Shown here: in pieces, positions 44,815-54,057 of the stretch
Layout of the letters: every line of letters begins with the position of its first letter
Numbering within the stretch: position 1 is the stretch's first letter
Assembly: GCF_000154825.1 (NCBI RefSeq)
Contig: NZ_DS560015.1
Coordinates: 606,559 to 670,558, forward strand
DNA length: 64,000 nt
Source: Anaerofustis stercorihominis DSM 17244
GTDB taxonomy: Bacteria; Bacillota; Clostridia; Eubacteriales; Anaerofustaceae
Reading direction: 5' to 3'
Position numbers and translations under genes: made by a program
The notes under the pieces: model-generated
The model's input: the letters and a program-made list of their open reading frames with translations, nothing else
Database searches by the model: none
Told to the model about the DNA's origin: nothing

Positions 44815-45933
44815 TTAATAATCGTCTCTGTCTCTTCTTGATAAAGAATCCTTTAAGAAATCAGGGATATCTCCCCAGTCATTCTTCTTTTCTTTCTTAA
44901 CTTCCTGTTCCTGAGGTTCGATTTCTTTCTTTATTTCTTCTTCCGCAAGTTCAACAAGTTGTCCATTTTTATTCTTCATGTTAAAGCCTGTAGCGATGAT
45001 AGTTATCTTAACGCTGTCTTCAAGGCTTGGGTCTATTGCGGCACCGAAGATAACATTTGCATCAGGGTCTGCTTCTTCTCTTGCTATTTCCGCAGCCTTA
45101 TTGATTTCAAATAATGATAGATCTTCCCCGCCGGTAATGTTGATGATAACCCCGGTAGCACCTTTGATACTTGTTTCAAGAAGCGGAGATTTAACTGCTT
45201 CCTGTACGGCTTCAACGGCTTTATCTTCGCCCGTACCGTATCCGACACCCATGTGTGCCATTCCGGCATCTTTCATGATAGTCTTAACGTCAGAGAAGTC
45301 TAAGTTTACGATACCCGTGATACCGATAAGGTCGCAGATACCTCTGACACCTTGTGATAATACATCATCGGCTAATTTTAACGCATCTTTGAATGTCGTA
45401 TTCTTATCTGCTATTCCCAGTAATTTTTCATTTGGGATAACTACTAATGCATCTACATGCTCTCTTAGAAGTCTTATACCAAGATCTGAATTGGAGGCTC
45501 TTACTTTACCTTCGAAACCGAATGGTCTTGTTACAACGGCAATTGTAAGTACACCGAGTTCTTTTGCTATCTTAGCGATAACGTGGCTCGCACCCGTACC
45601 TGTTCCCCCGCCCATTCCTGCGGTAATAAATAAAAGGTCTGCACCTTCTACGATTTTTTTAAGTTCATCACTGCTTTCTTCCGCAGATTCTTGTCCGACT
45701 TGTGGATTTGCACCTGCACCGAGACCGCCTGTAGTCCTGTCTCCTATCTGCACTTTGTTTTCGCTTAAAGATTCACTCAAAGCCTGTGCATCGGTATTTA
45801 CCGCTACGAACCTAACTCCCTGAAGTCCGCCTTCTATCATTCTATTAACAGCATTGTTGCCACCGCCGCCAACGCCGATTACTCTTATATCCGCAAAATT
45901 ACCCATATGTATATCTTCCATTTCGTATGGCAT
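44815..45933 (-). CDS. ftsZ: Cell division protein FtsZ
   Basis: 372 aa tubulin-like GTPase that forms the Z-ring. GTP-binding GVGGGGNNAVNRM and GMGGGTGTGASHV, T7 loop NLDFSDVKTIMKDAG, then a charged linker and the conserved C-terminal peptide DIPDFLKDSL that binds FtsA/SepF-type partners, with a basic end. Start after AGGAGGAGTTATT. Last gene of the dcw cluster, 107 bases after ftsQ, with its own strong terminator. ftsA, which usually precedes it, is absent here. Confidence 0.98.
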   Translation of the reverse strand: MPYEMEDIHMGNFADIRVIGVGGGGNNAVNRMIEGGLQGVRFVAVNTDAQALSESLSENKVQIGDRTTGGLGAGANPQVGQESAEESSDELKKIVEGADLLFITAGMGGGTGTGASHVIAKIAKELGVLTIAVVTRPFGFEGKVRASNSDLGIRLLREHVDALVVIPNEKLLGIADKNTTFKDALKLADDVLSQGVRGICDLIGITGIVNLDFSDVKTIMKDAGMAHMGVGYGTGEDKAVEAVQEAVKSPLLETSIKGATGVIINITGGEDLSLFEINKAAEIAREEADPDANVIFGAAIDPSLEDSVKITIIATGFNMKNKNGQLVELAEEEIKKEIEPQEQEVKKEKKNDWGDIPDFLKDSLSRRDRDDY

Positions 45934-46040
45934 AATAACTCCTCCTAAACATAGTAAACTAATTCTATTCTATTTTAATATTATTTTTTAATATATGCAA
46001 CACTTTTTTGTGATTTTTACTACATATTTGACTTTAAATG

Positions 46041-46820
46041 CTATATCTTACTATATATTGGGTTAACTCCCTGTATCAATTCTACCTTCTGCTTCATATC
46101 CATGTTCTTTATGAAATAGAGGACAAAGCTTTTATGGTACGAAAAAGCGGAAAAGTTTGAAAACTGAAGGACACTTCCGTTTTCAAAGTATAGATTATAT
46201 TTTCCCGAACCGTCAGCATAAAACTGTGAAACTTTCTTAAGCATTTCATTTTCTTTCAAAAATTCTAAAACTTGTTTTAAAGTCTGAACTTGTACATCAT
46301 TCAAATCAAATAATTTTTTACCTTCTTCAAGGTCTTTTATCTTTATCCCCGTAACTATGGGAACATCATACCTGGTCAGTGTATCGGATGAGGATATGAC
46401 CTTGCCCTCATCGTCTACATCATAAAAAGTCTTTTCTTCCTGAAGTATGAAATAAGGAGATCTTTCTTCTATTTCTATTACGACCGTTGAGGGGAATTTT
46501 CTATGTATCTTAGCTTTTTTTACTATAGTTATCCTCTCTATTTCATCTTCGGCTTTTCCCGCACTGAAAGAATAAATATTCTCCCCTTCTATTATACCGC
46601 TTCTTGCGATGATCTCCTGTTTATTGGATATTTGATTGTTTTCAACTTCTACGTTTTCGATATTAAAAATATCGGAAGAAGTTACAAATAAAGCACCTAC
46701 GATTATGATTATGAATATGAAAATAATAAGAAGCGATTTCGGATTGAAAAATCTGCGTCTTTTTTTTCTCCTCTTTTTTCTAGGTCTGTATGTATGTGCT
46801 TCATAATAACTCTTACCCAT
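46041..46820 (-). CDS. divIB: Cell division protein FtsQ/DivIB
   Basis: 259 aa. Basic N-terminal tail (RPRKKRRKKRRRFFNPKS), one span (LLIIFIFIIIIVGALFVTS), POTRA domain beginning FNIENVEVENNQISNKQEI, then the FtsQ/DivIB beta domain. Scaffold of the FtsQLB/DivIB-DivIC-FtsL complex. Start after AAAGGTGTTATT, ten bases past murA, so probably cotranscribed with it. Confidence 0.9.
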   Translation of the reverse strand: MGKSYYEAHTYRPRKKRRKKRRRFFNPKSLLIIFIFIIIIVGALFVTSSDIFNIENVEVENNQISNKQEIIARSGIIEGENIYSFSAGKAEDEIERITIVKKAKIHRKFPSTVVIEIEERSPYFILQEEKTFYDVDDEGKVISSSDTLTRYDVPIVTGIKIKDLEEGKKLFDLNDVQVQTLKQVLEFLKENEMLKKVSQFYADGSGKYNLYFENGSVLQFSNFSAFSYHKSFVLYFIKNMDMKQKVELIQGVNPIYSKI

Positions 46821-46830
46821 AATAACACCT

Positions 46831-48084
46831 TTACTGATTTCTGTCTATTTTTGCTCCAAGTCCTCTTAAAGTCTTTTCTAAATTTTCATATCCTCTGTCG
46901 ATATGATATATATCGTAAATATTACTTTTGCCCTCTGCGGCAAGTGCGGCTATCACAAGACTGGCGCCGCCTCTTAAATCCTCGGCGTACATATTTGCAC
47001 CGCTTAACTTATCTACTCCGTTTATAACGAGGGTAGTCCCGTTTACATTCATGTTTGCACCCATTCTGGTAAGCTCGCATGTATATTTGAACCTGTTTTC
47101 AAATATGGTTTCGTTTATTATACTTACTCCCTCTGCAAGAGAGAGCATCGCACCGAACTGAGACTGCATATCCGTGGGAAATCCGGGATAAGGAAGTGTA
47201 ATAAGAGAATCTATGGCTTTTATCTTATCGGCGCCCTTTATCAATATCCCGTCGCTGTATATCTTGAACCTGGCACCGCTTTCCATCAATTTATAGTAGA
47301 CGGCTTTCATCGTATCTACTTTTGCGTCTTTTAAATATATACTGCTGCCCGTCATATTCGCAAGACACATAAATGTCCCGCATGCTATCCTGTCGCTCAT
47401 GACGGTATATTCACAGCTGTGAAGCTCTTTGACCCCTTCGATATAAACGGTATTTGTACCGGCTCCGTATACTCTCGCCCCCATGGAATTAAGGAAATTT
47501 TGAAGGTCGATTATTTCCGGTTCCTTTGCGGGATTACCTATAGAGGTCACACCCTCTGCCAATACGGAAGCAAGCATAATATTTTCCGTAACACCTACAC
47601 TGGGAAAATCAAGCTGGATATTCTTTCCCTTTAAATGTTCCCCTTTAAGAGTTATGATACCATTTTCTTCACTCATTTCACAGCCCAGCTCTTTTAATGC
47701 TTTGATATGCATGTCTATCGGTCTGAGTCCGATATCACACCCGCCGGGCATAGAAAAACTGCATTCCTTATTAAGAGAAAGAACCGCCCCCATCAACATG
47801 ATGGAAGATCGCATTTTTCTGAGTAAGCCTTCATTAAGGCTCGTCTTATTTAAATCCTCGGAATTTACCGATATGGTGTTTCCTTCTTTTATCACCTTAC
47901 ATCCAAGGTCTTTAAGTAATTTTATCATTATACCTACATCTTCGATACCCGGTACATTATGTATAATACTTTCGGATTTGCTTAATATAGATGCTGCCAA
48001 AATCGGTAAAGCCGCATTTTTACAGCCCTGCAAGTTTATATCGCCGTCTAATTTTCTGCCGCCTTCAATAACGAAACTGTCCAT
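46831..48084 (-). CDS. murA: UDP-N-acetylglucosamine 1-carboxyvinyltransferase
   Basis: 417 aa EPSP-synthase-like fold. First committed step of peptidoglycan precursor synthesis. QGCKNAALPILAASIL near the start and the catalytic loop MPGGCDIGLRPIDMHI with the reactive Cys. The C-terminal RGGASLVIAALAAEG is also conserved. Start after GGGAGGAAAGTAA. A 560-bp repeat separates it from murG, so it may rely on read-through or another promoter. Confidence 0.97.
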   Translation of the reverse strand: MDSFVIEGGRKLDGDINLQGCKNAALPILAASILSKSESIIHNVPGIEDVGIMIKLLKDLGCKVIKEGNTISVNSEDLNKTSLNEGLLRKMRSSIMLMGAVLSLNKECSFSMPGGCDIGLRPIDMHIKALKELGCEMSEENGIITLKGEHLKGKNIQLDFPSVGVTENIMLASVLAEGVTSIGNPAKEPEIIDLQNFLNSMGARVYGAGTNTVYIEGVKELHSCEYTVMSDRIACGTFMCLANMTGSSIYLKDAKVDTMKAVYYKLMESGARFKIYSDGILIKGADKIKAIDSLITLPYPGFPTDMQSQFGAMLSLAEGVSIINETIFENRFKYTCELTRMGANMNVNGTTLVINGVDKLSGANMYAEDLRGGASLVIAALAAEGKSNIYDIYHIDRGYENLEKTLRGLGAKIDRNQ

Positions 48085-48164
48085 TTACTTTCCTCCCATA
48101 CCTATATAGTCTATATTATTCAAACTAAGACTATATTGTGAGAGGTATTTTATTCTGCCCGAAA

Positions 48165-48725
48165 GGGCATAGCTTTTTAGGACACAGTCCTAAGACCTTT
48201 CTTCTACAAAAAATAAATATATAAGGGGCTCTGCCCCATAGCCCGCCATTCTTTGCTTGTCCAAAGATTTTTTCAATACACTTTTTAAGACTTGTCCACT
48301 GCACCGGTGAAGCTTATTTGCAGGACTTCGTCCTGCTTCCTCGGGAAGTGTCCCGAAGACTCTTTTCGGGGCTTTGCCCCAAACCCCATTTATCTTTGTT
48401 CGCCCAAAGATAAAATAAAGGGCTCCACTCAATCGCCGTGGTGGCTATTAACGTGACTGAATTTCCTCTGAAAATCTACCCGATTTTCAGGGAACAGTCA
48501 CTACTCCGCCCTCTTAAATTTAAAATTTATTTTTATTATAGAGTAATAACTCTTTTAGGTAAATAACGGATGAATGACTTCAGTAAGTTAAAGATCCCTT
48601 TTGGCGAAGCCTTAGGCACCTCGCCCAGCGGGTCCTTTCTTCCATTCTGTGACTGACCTAAAACTCCAAAAGAGTTTTAGGTCAGTCACAGAATGGTCGG
48701 TTTTTTAAGGGCAGACAGCCCTTAT
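48165..48725. repeat. Composite mosaic repeat between murG and murA
   Basis: Contains AGGACACAGTCCT, AAGGGGCTCTGCCCC, CAGGACTTCGTCCTG and CGGGGCTTTGCCCC hairpins in a row on the left, a GTGACTG..CAGTCAC hairpin (48453-48500), the core, and a perfect palindrome with 25-base arms (48642-48696). The right end TTAAGGGCAGACAGCCCTTA gives the TAA stop of murG. It interrupts the dcw cluster. Confidence 0.85.
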
Positions 48726-49831
48726 AGGAGCTTTTCGATTTCATCAACTATCATCTCCGCGCTGTTGCGGTTGGAAAGGAGTTTTGCTCTATAGCTCATC
48801 TGCTTTAAAAGCTCTTCATTATCAAGTATCTTGTCCACCTCTCCCGCGAGCTTGACAGCACTCAAATCTTTATCCAAAATCATTATCCCCGCTCCCGCCT
48901 TTTCGACTTCCTCGGCATTCTTCCTTTGGTGGTCATCGGCTGCAAGAGGATAAGGGATATAGATACCGGCAAGTCCGACGTATGTGATTTCCGCAATAGC
49001 TCCCGCACCGCTCCTTGCAATAACAAGGTCTGCGGCATTTAAAAGCAAAGGCATATCGTATACATAGTCTTTTATCTCCACATTATGTATCTCTCCGAAG
49101 TTTATACCCTGATTACTTGCATTTTCCATAAACTCGTCATATCCGGCTTTTCCCGTTACGTGATAAATATAAACGTCATCTCTGTTTTTATATTTATCTA
49201 TCAAATAAAGCATAGAGTCGTTTAAGTTTTTTGCTCCCAGACTTCCTCCGAAACAGACTATCACTCTTCTGTTTTTATCCACTTCCAGCGTCTTTCTGGC
49301 AATTTCACGGTTATAAAGCCCGAACTCTCTTCTTACGGGGTTACCGGTATGAACCACTCTGTCGGGATATTTCACGAATTCCTTGGTGTTTTCAAAGCTC
49401 GAACAAACCACATTTGCCCATTTTGAAAGTGTCTTTGTGGTAAACCCGGGTGTTGCGTTCTGCTCATGGATAAGAGTAGGCTTACCCTTTAAAGCTCCCG
49501 CAAGGACTACGGGACCGCTTACGAAACCTCCCGTACCGATAACGACATCGGGGTCAAATTCTTTAACAAGCTTTCTGGCGTCGTTAAATCCGCGAAACAT
49601 CTTAATGAAAACTCCCGCCTTTTGAAGTTTGGAATAATATCTTTCAAAACCGTAAATTCGTATACTGCTCAGTTTATACCCCGCTTTTGGAACTATATCC
49701 GCTTCCATGCAGTCCATTCTTCCGCCGAACATTATTTCAGCGTCGGGATGTTCGTATTTTATTTGATTTGCAATTGCAACGGCCGGATATATATGACCTC
49801 CGGTACCGCCGCCGGCGATTAAAATTTTCAT
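48722..49831 (-). CDS. murG: UDP-GlcNAc:undecaprenyl-PP-MurNAc-pentapeptide GlcNAc transferase
   Basis: 369 aa GT28 enzyme that makes lipid II at the inner membrane face. GGGTGGHIYPAVAIA (G-loop 1), HEQNATPGFTTK, FGGSLGAKNLND (G-loop 3), ARSGAGAIAEITYVGLAGIY with IPYPLAADDHQRKNAEEVE (UDP-GlcNAc binding). Start after AAAGGAGAAGACT. Flanked on both sides by repeats; its stop TAA lies in the downstream repeat's end. Confidence 0.97.
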   Translation of the reverse strand: MKILIAGGGTGGHIYPAVAIANQIKYEHPDAEIMFGGRMDCMEADIVPKAGYKLSSIRIYGFERYYSKLQKAGVFIKMFRGFNDARKLVKEFDPDVVIGTGGFVSGPVVLAGALKGKPTLIHEQNATPGFTTKTLSKWANVVCSSFENTKEFVKYPDRVVHTGNPVRREFGLYNREIARKTLEVDKNRRVIVCFGGSLGAKNLNDSMLYLIDKYKNRDDVYIYHVTGKAGYDEFMENASNQGINFGEIHNVEIKDYVYDMPLLLNAADLVIARSGAGAIAEITYVGLAGIYIPYPLAADDHQRKNAEEVEKAGAGIMILDKDLSAVKLAGEVDKILDNEELLKQMSYRAKLLSNRNSAEMIVDEIEKLL

Positions 49832-49849
49832 AGTCTTCTCCTTTTCCTT

Positions 49850-50030
49850 TAAAGAAACAAACAGTCAAGGGACTCCGTCCCTTACACCCTGCTAAATCTT
49901 TGTTCACTCAAAGTTTTAGAACAAAGGGCTCCGCTTACCGCGGTGGCTATATACGCAACTGGATTTACTTAATTTTTCCGCTCGAAAATTTTGAACAGTT
50001 GCTACCCCTCCCTAATTTTAGCAAGGTTTT
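49850..50030. repeat. Mosaic repeat upstream of murG
   Basis: Begins AAAGAAACAAACAGTCAAGG and the hairpin AAGGGACTCCGTCCCTTA, then a CTTTGTTC..GAACAAAG palindrome, the CCGCGG block and an ACTGG..ACAGTT hairpin. The right half is missing. Confidence 0.8.
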
Positions 50031-50164
50031 ATTTTAAGTATAATATTTAATATATGTATATAAACATTCTAAGCTAACTACCGATTATTTTAGTCAATAA
50101 TCGAAATAACTTAGCTGCAAATCTATCCTAATAAAAGAATAAAATTGCAATTAAGTTATTGGTT

Positions 50165-50530
50165 TTTTTTATTTCTTTTATAAAGAAACAACTTCCTAGG
50201 GGCTCTGCCCCTAAAACCCCGGCACTTTTTAAAAGATTAAAAAGTACCAAAAAATCTCCGCTCAAGCCGCGGTGGCTTATAACGACTGGATTTTCTACAA
50301 AATGCTGCCCGCATTTTGTAAAACAGTCGCATCCCCTACCCCATATAAATAAAAATTTTGCCTTGTATTAAAGCTAATAAATTTTTTAGGTAATATGCGA
50401 GTGAATGACTTAAATAAGTTTAATATCTTTTTTAGCGAAGCTCTTAGCACCACGCAGTGGAAAAACTTTTACTCCTTTTTTGTTTCTTCGGACAAAAAAG
50501 GGCGGTTTGTAAGGCAGAGCCTTACAGAAT
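50165..50530. repeat. Mosaic repeat downstream of ftsW
   Basis: Left end TAAAGAAACAACTTCCTAGG followed by the GGGGCTCTGCCCC hairpin and a TTTTTAAAAGATTAAAAAGT arm. Middle: CGACTGG..ACAGTCG hairpin with the TTTTCTACAAAATGC arm, core GGTAATATGCGAGTGAATGA. Right end AAGGCAGAGCCTTA at 50512. Between this element and ftsW is a TTCGCCC-TTTT-GGGCGAA hairpin. Confidence 0.85.
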
Positions 50531-50553
50531 TATGGTTCGCCCTTTTGGGCGAA

Positions 50554-51657
50554 TCAAATATTACAATGTTTGGATATATTGAGCACTACCCCCATACCGC
50601 ACATCAGAGATATAAGGGAGGAAGCTCCCGCACTGACGAATGGAAGAGGCATACCGGTTACGGGTATAAGTGCCGTCGCAACACCTATATTTATAAATAC
50701 CTGTAATCCGAGAAGTCCCGCCATTCCTCCGCAGAACAGCATGGAAAAGCTGTCAGGCGCATTGAGAGCGATAATAACACATCTCCAAATAAGGAATAAG
50801 TAAACAGCAATGAGTATTATCCCGAAAATAAGTCCCATTTCTTCACCGATATGAGCAAATATAAAGTCATTCTGAGGTTCGGGCATGAATAACAGCTTTG
50901 CTTTCCCCTGACCGAAACCTCGTCCTAAAAGTCCTCCCGAACCCAGTGCCATAAGCGACTGACAGATCTGCCAGCCTGCACCTTTTATATCAGCCCAAGG
51001 GTCAAGGAAAGTAAGCATTCTCGTAAGTCTCCACGGGGTACTTATTATCATGAATACTATCCCTCCCACACCCGCTATTACGACGGGTATGAAATATTTT
51101 AGGTTCATACCTCCGATTATGAGCATACCTACTATAAGTGCACCTATGATAGTCGCGGTAGAAAGATTAGGCTCCAAAGCAATAAGTCCGCATACTATAA
51201 GTGCAAGACCTATGACAGGCAATATACCGTAACGGAAACTCCTTATAAGCTCTTTTTTCCTTTCGATGTAATAAGCAAGGAAAAGGATAAGAGCTATTTT
51301 TGTAAACTCACTGGGCTGTATCGTTCCGAGACTTCCTATCCTTATCCACCTTTTCGCTCCGTTTACATTAGTACCTATGAATAAAACAAGGACAAGCATT
51401 ATTATAACTCCTATCATTACAATGGGAGCAAACTGCTTTGTTTTACGATAGTCTATATTTGAAATAGTTATCATCAAAATAGTTCCGATGATAGCAAAAA
51501 TAAGCTGTTTGGTAAAATAGGAAAAAGGACTTCCGCTTATTCCCGAGTTATACATACTGGCAGAAAAAATAGATACTATCCCGAATATGGTCAGCCCCAT
51601 TATAGTAAGGAGCAGCCAGTAATCCATTGTCCTTTTTCTTTTTCTTCCTTCGTTCAT
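50554..51657 (-). CDS. ftsW: Lipid II polymerase FtsW/SpoVE (SEDS family)
   Basis: 367 aa, ten predicted spans. SEDS motifs: GANVNGAKRWIRIG-like segment (NGAKRWIRIGSLGTIQPSEF), QICQSLMALGSGGLLGRGFG and FMPEPQNDFIFAHIGEEMG, and the C-terminal MPLPFVSAGASSLISLMCG. Peptidoglycan glycosyltransferase of the divisome, working with the class B PBP encoded upstream. Start after AAAGGATAAGTTAA, five bases past murD. Confidence 0.95.
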   Translation of the reverse strand: MNEGRKRKRTMDYWLLLTIMGLTIFGIVSIFSASMYNSGISGSPFSYFTKQLIFAIIGTILMITISNIDYRKTKQFAPIVMIGVIIMLVLVLFIGTNVNGAKRWIRIGSLGTIQPSEFTKIALILFLAYYIERKKELIRSFRYGILPVIGLALIVCGLIALEPNLSTATIIGALIVGMLIIGGMNLKYFIPVVIAGVGGIVFMIISTPWRLTRMLTFLDPWADIKGAGWQICQSLMALGSGGLLGRGFGQGKAKLLFMPEPQNDFIFAHIGEEMGLIFGIILIAVYLFLIWRCVIIALNAPDSFSMLFCGGMAGLLGLQVFINIGVATALIPVTGMPLPFVSAGASSLISLMCGMGVVLNISKHCNI

Positions 51658-51662
51658 TTAAC

Positions 51663-53039
51663 TTATCCTTTCAAATTTTTTACGTATGACTTAAACGCTC
51701 TTCCCCTTTGTTCGTAGTCGTCAAACATGTCAAAGCTTGAAGTCGCGGGAGAAAGGAGTACACACTCTCCTTTATCCGCAAGCGATGTAGCTTTTATGCA
51801 AACTTCGTCAAATCCGCCTTGTACCATATGATAATTTTTATAATCATATTTATCCAAAGTATCTTTTATCTTATTTTGTACTGCTCCGTACAAAACAATA
51901 CATTTAATATTATCATTAATACTTTTGACTAATTCGTCGAAAGGTGTCATTTTATCATATCCGCCCAGCATAAGTACAGTCTTCTTCTTCATCGCTTTCA
52001 TAGCGGTCACGGTAGCGTCTACGTTCGTACCTTTTGAGTCATTTATATATTCTATGCCGTCAACGGTATCAACATACTCGATTCTGTGTTCAACACTCTT
52101 AAAATTTTTAAGAGTGTTAATAAGGGTTTCTTTTTCAACACCTTTTACTACCGCCGCCAAAGAAGCCGCCATAACGTTCATCACATTGTGAAGTCCGTAA
52201 AGCTTCAGCTCGTTTATATCGATCAAAGGATATACTTCCCCTTTAAAATCAATGATTATATTTTCATCTTTTAAATAAGCATTGGCGTTTTTATCTTCTT
52301 TAACAGTGAATGTAAGCACTTTGCTTTTTGCATTTTCGCTTAGCCCCGTAAGTATCTTATCTTCTTTATTTACTATGAGATAATCATTTTCATCCTGATT
52401 TACGAATACATTCCCTTTTACCCTTACATACTCTTCAAATGTAGAGTGTCTTTCAAGGTGGTCGGGAGTGATGTTCGTCATAATAGCGATATCGGGTTTA
52501 AATTTATCGTTGAGCTCAAGCTGATAAGAGCTTACTTCCAAAGCATATACGCTGTTATCATCACCCTTTTCTGCGTCGTTTATGAATGAATTTCCGATAT
52601 TCCCGTTTACATAAGTATCATATCCGGCGTTTTTGAAAATCTCTCCGACCAAAGTCGTGGTCGTGGTTTTTCCGTTGGTCCCCGTTATAGCTATTTCGTA
52701 TCCTTTGCAGAAAGAATTCGCAAATTCAAATTCCGAATATAAGGGTATGTCATTCTTTTTAGCCGTAACTATAGGAAAAGCCTTAGGAGGAACCGAAGGT
52801 GAAACTATCATCATTTCACATTCTTTTATTTCTTCTTCCTTAGGCTGTCTGCCGAGTATGAATGTTATGTTTTTATCATCTTTTATTGTATCTATCCCAA
52901 ATCCCAAAGGAACTATATCTTCATATTCCTTTGTGTCCGTAAGGTATACTTTTTTATTTTTACCGCTTAAAAATTTAGCTGTTGAAACGCCGCTCCTGCC
53001 GCCGCCCACAACCATATATATGCCGTCTTTTAAATCCAT
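51663..53039 (-). CDS. murD: UDP-N-acetylmuramoylalanine-D-glutamate ligase
   Basis: 458 aa Mur ligase. N-terminal Rossmann-like GGGRSGVSTAKFL, ATP loop TGTNGKTTTTTLVGEI, NITPDHLERHSTFEEYVRVK (metal and carbamoyl-Lys region) and C-terminal NDSKGTNVDATVTAMKAM. Adds D-Glu to UDP-MurNAc-L-Ala in the cytoplasm. Start after AAGGAGTAAGAA, 13 bases after mraY. Confidence 0.97.
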   Translation of the reverse strand: MDLKDGIYMVVGGGRSGVSTAKFLSGKNKKVYLTDTKEYEDIVPLGFGIDTIKDDKNITFILGRQPKEEEIKECEMMIVSPSVPPKAFPIVTAKKNDIPLYSEFEFANSFCKGYEIAITGTNGKTTTTTLVGEIFKNAGYDTYVNGNIGNSFINDAEKGDDNSVYALEVSSYQLELNDKFKPDIAIMTNITPDHLERHSTFEEYVRVKGNVFVNQDENDYLIVNKEDKILTGLSENAKSKVLTFTVKEDKNANAYLKDENIIIDFKGEVYPLIDINELKLYGLHNVMNVMAASLAAVVKGVEKETLINTLKNFKSVEHRIEYVDTVDGIEYINDSKGTNVDATVTAMKAMKKKTVLMLGGYDKMTPFDELVKSINDNIKCIVLYGAVQNKIKDTLDKYDYKNYHMVQGGFDEVCIKATSLADKGECVLLSPATSSFDMFDDYEQRGRAFKSYVKNLKG

Positions 53040-53052
53040 TTCTTACTCCTTA

Positions 53053-54057
53053 TCAGTTAAACATTATAGGAAGTGATAAAAGTGAAATCATCACAAGCAC
53101 TGCCGTAGTTATCCAAAAACAAGTCACTATCTTGGTTTCATGGTGTCCGAGAAGTTCAAAGTGATGATGTATCGGAGCCATTTTAAACAGTCTTTTCCCT
53201 CCGGTCTTTTTGAAGTATCCAACCTGCAAAAGTACGGAAAGTGCTTCTACGAAGTATACTCCCCCTGCTATCAATATGAACAGTTCGGACCTTGTAAATA
53301 TGGAGATTATTACCACGGCTCCGCCGAGAGCCATAGACCCAGTGTCCCCCATGAATATTGAAGCGGGATGTGCGTTATAGCATAAGAACCCGAGACATAC
53401 ACCTATCACGCTTGCAGAGAATATATTCATGGATGTAAATCCGTTTGCAAGGGAAAATACAAGGAAGAAAAATACTATTATCATAGTTACTCCGCAGGCA
53501 AGCCCGTCTAGTCCGTCCGTAAGGTTAGCCGCATTTACCACCGCTACTATCGCTATTATAACAAAAGGGATATAAAGCCATCCTAGGTCCCAGTTAAGAT
53601 CCGTAAAAGGAACTACTATACTTGTTCCTATGGAAGGGTGAAAAGCCGCATAAACCGCAACGGCACCCGCAGCCGAGAACTGAAGCAAAAGCTTTTGTAT
53701 CGGAAGCATACCAAGATAAGGAACGAGAACGCCCCCTTCCGAGTTAAGTCTGTTTTTTTGAACCATTTTTATATAATCGTCAAGGAAACCTATAAGTCCG
53801 AATATAAGAGTCACGAAAAGAGCGAAGACAAGATCTCCATCCGCTTTGGAAAAGAAAATGATGCATGTGACAAGTATGCCGAGCATCATTACAAGCCCGC
53901 CCATGGTAGGCGTACCGGCTTTCTTATAGTGGCTCTTGGGTCCCAGTTCCCTGATCGTCTGACCCATTTTAAGTCTTTGCAGGAAAGGTATGAATTTTGG
54001 TGTAAGTAAAATTACTACCGCAAATGAAATAAGGGTAGCAAGAATCGAATATACCAT
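53053..54057 (-). CDS. mraY: Phospho-N-acetylmuramoyl-pentapeptide transferase
   Basis: 334 aa with ten spans. KAGTPTMGGLVMM, GFLDDYIK (Asp pair), NAANLTDGLDGLACG and CYNAHPASIFMGDTGSMALG with the terminal IHHHFELLG motif: all MraY signatures. Makes lipid I at the membrane. Its ATG overlaps the murF stop (TAATG), so translation is coupled. Confidence 0.98.
   Translation of the reverse strand: MVYSILATLISFAVVILLTPKFIPFLQRLKMGQTIRELGPKSHYKKAGTPTMGGLVMMLGILVTCIIFFSKADGDLVFALFVTLIFGLIGFLDDYIKMVQKNRLNSEGGVLVPYLGMLPIQKLLLQFSAAGAVAVYAAFHPSIGTSIVVPFTDLNWDLGWLYIPFVIIAIVAVVNAANLTDGLDGLACGVTMIIVFFFLVFSLANGFTSMNIFSASVIGVCLGFLCYNAHPASIFMGDTGSMALGGAVVIISIFTRSELFILIAGGVYFVEALSVLLQVGYFKKTGGKRLFKMAPIHHHFELLGHHETKIVTCFWITTAVLVMISLLSLPIMFN

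Noticed and set aside
44978..45823. 281-codon plus-strand frame opposite ftsZ
   Set aside because: Antisense shadow of ftsZ; codon pattern follows the real gene and there is no ribosome site.
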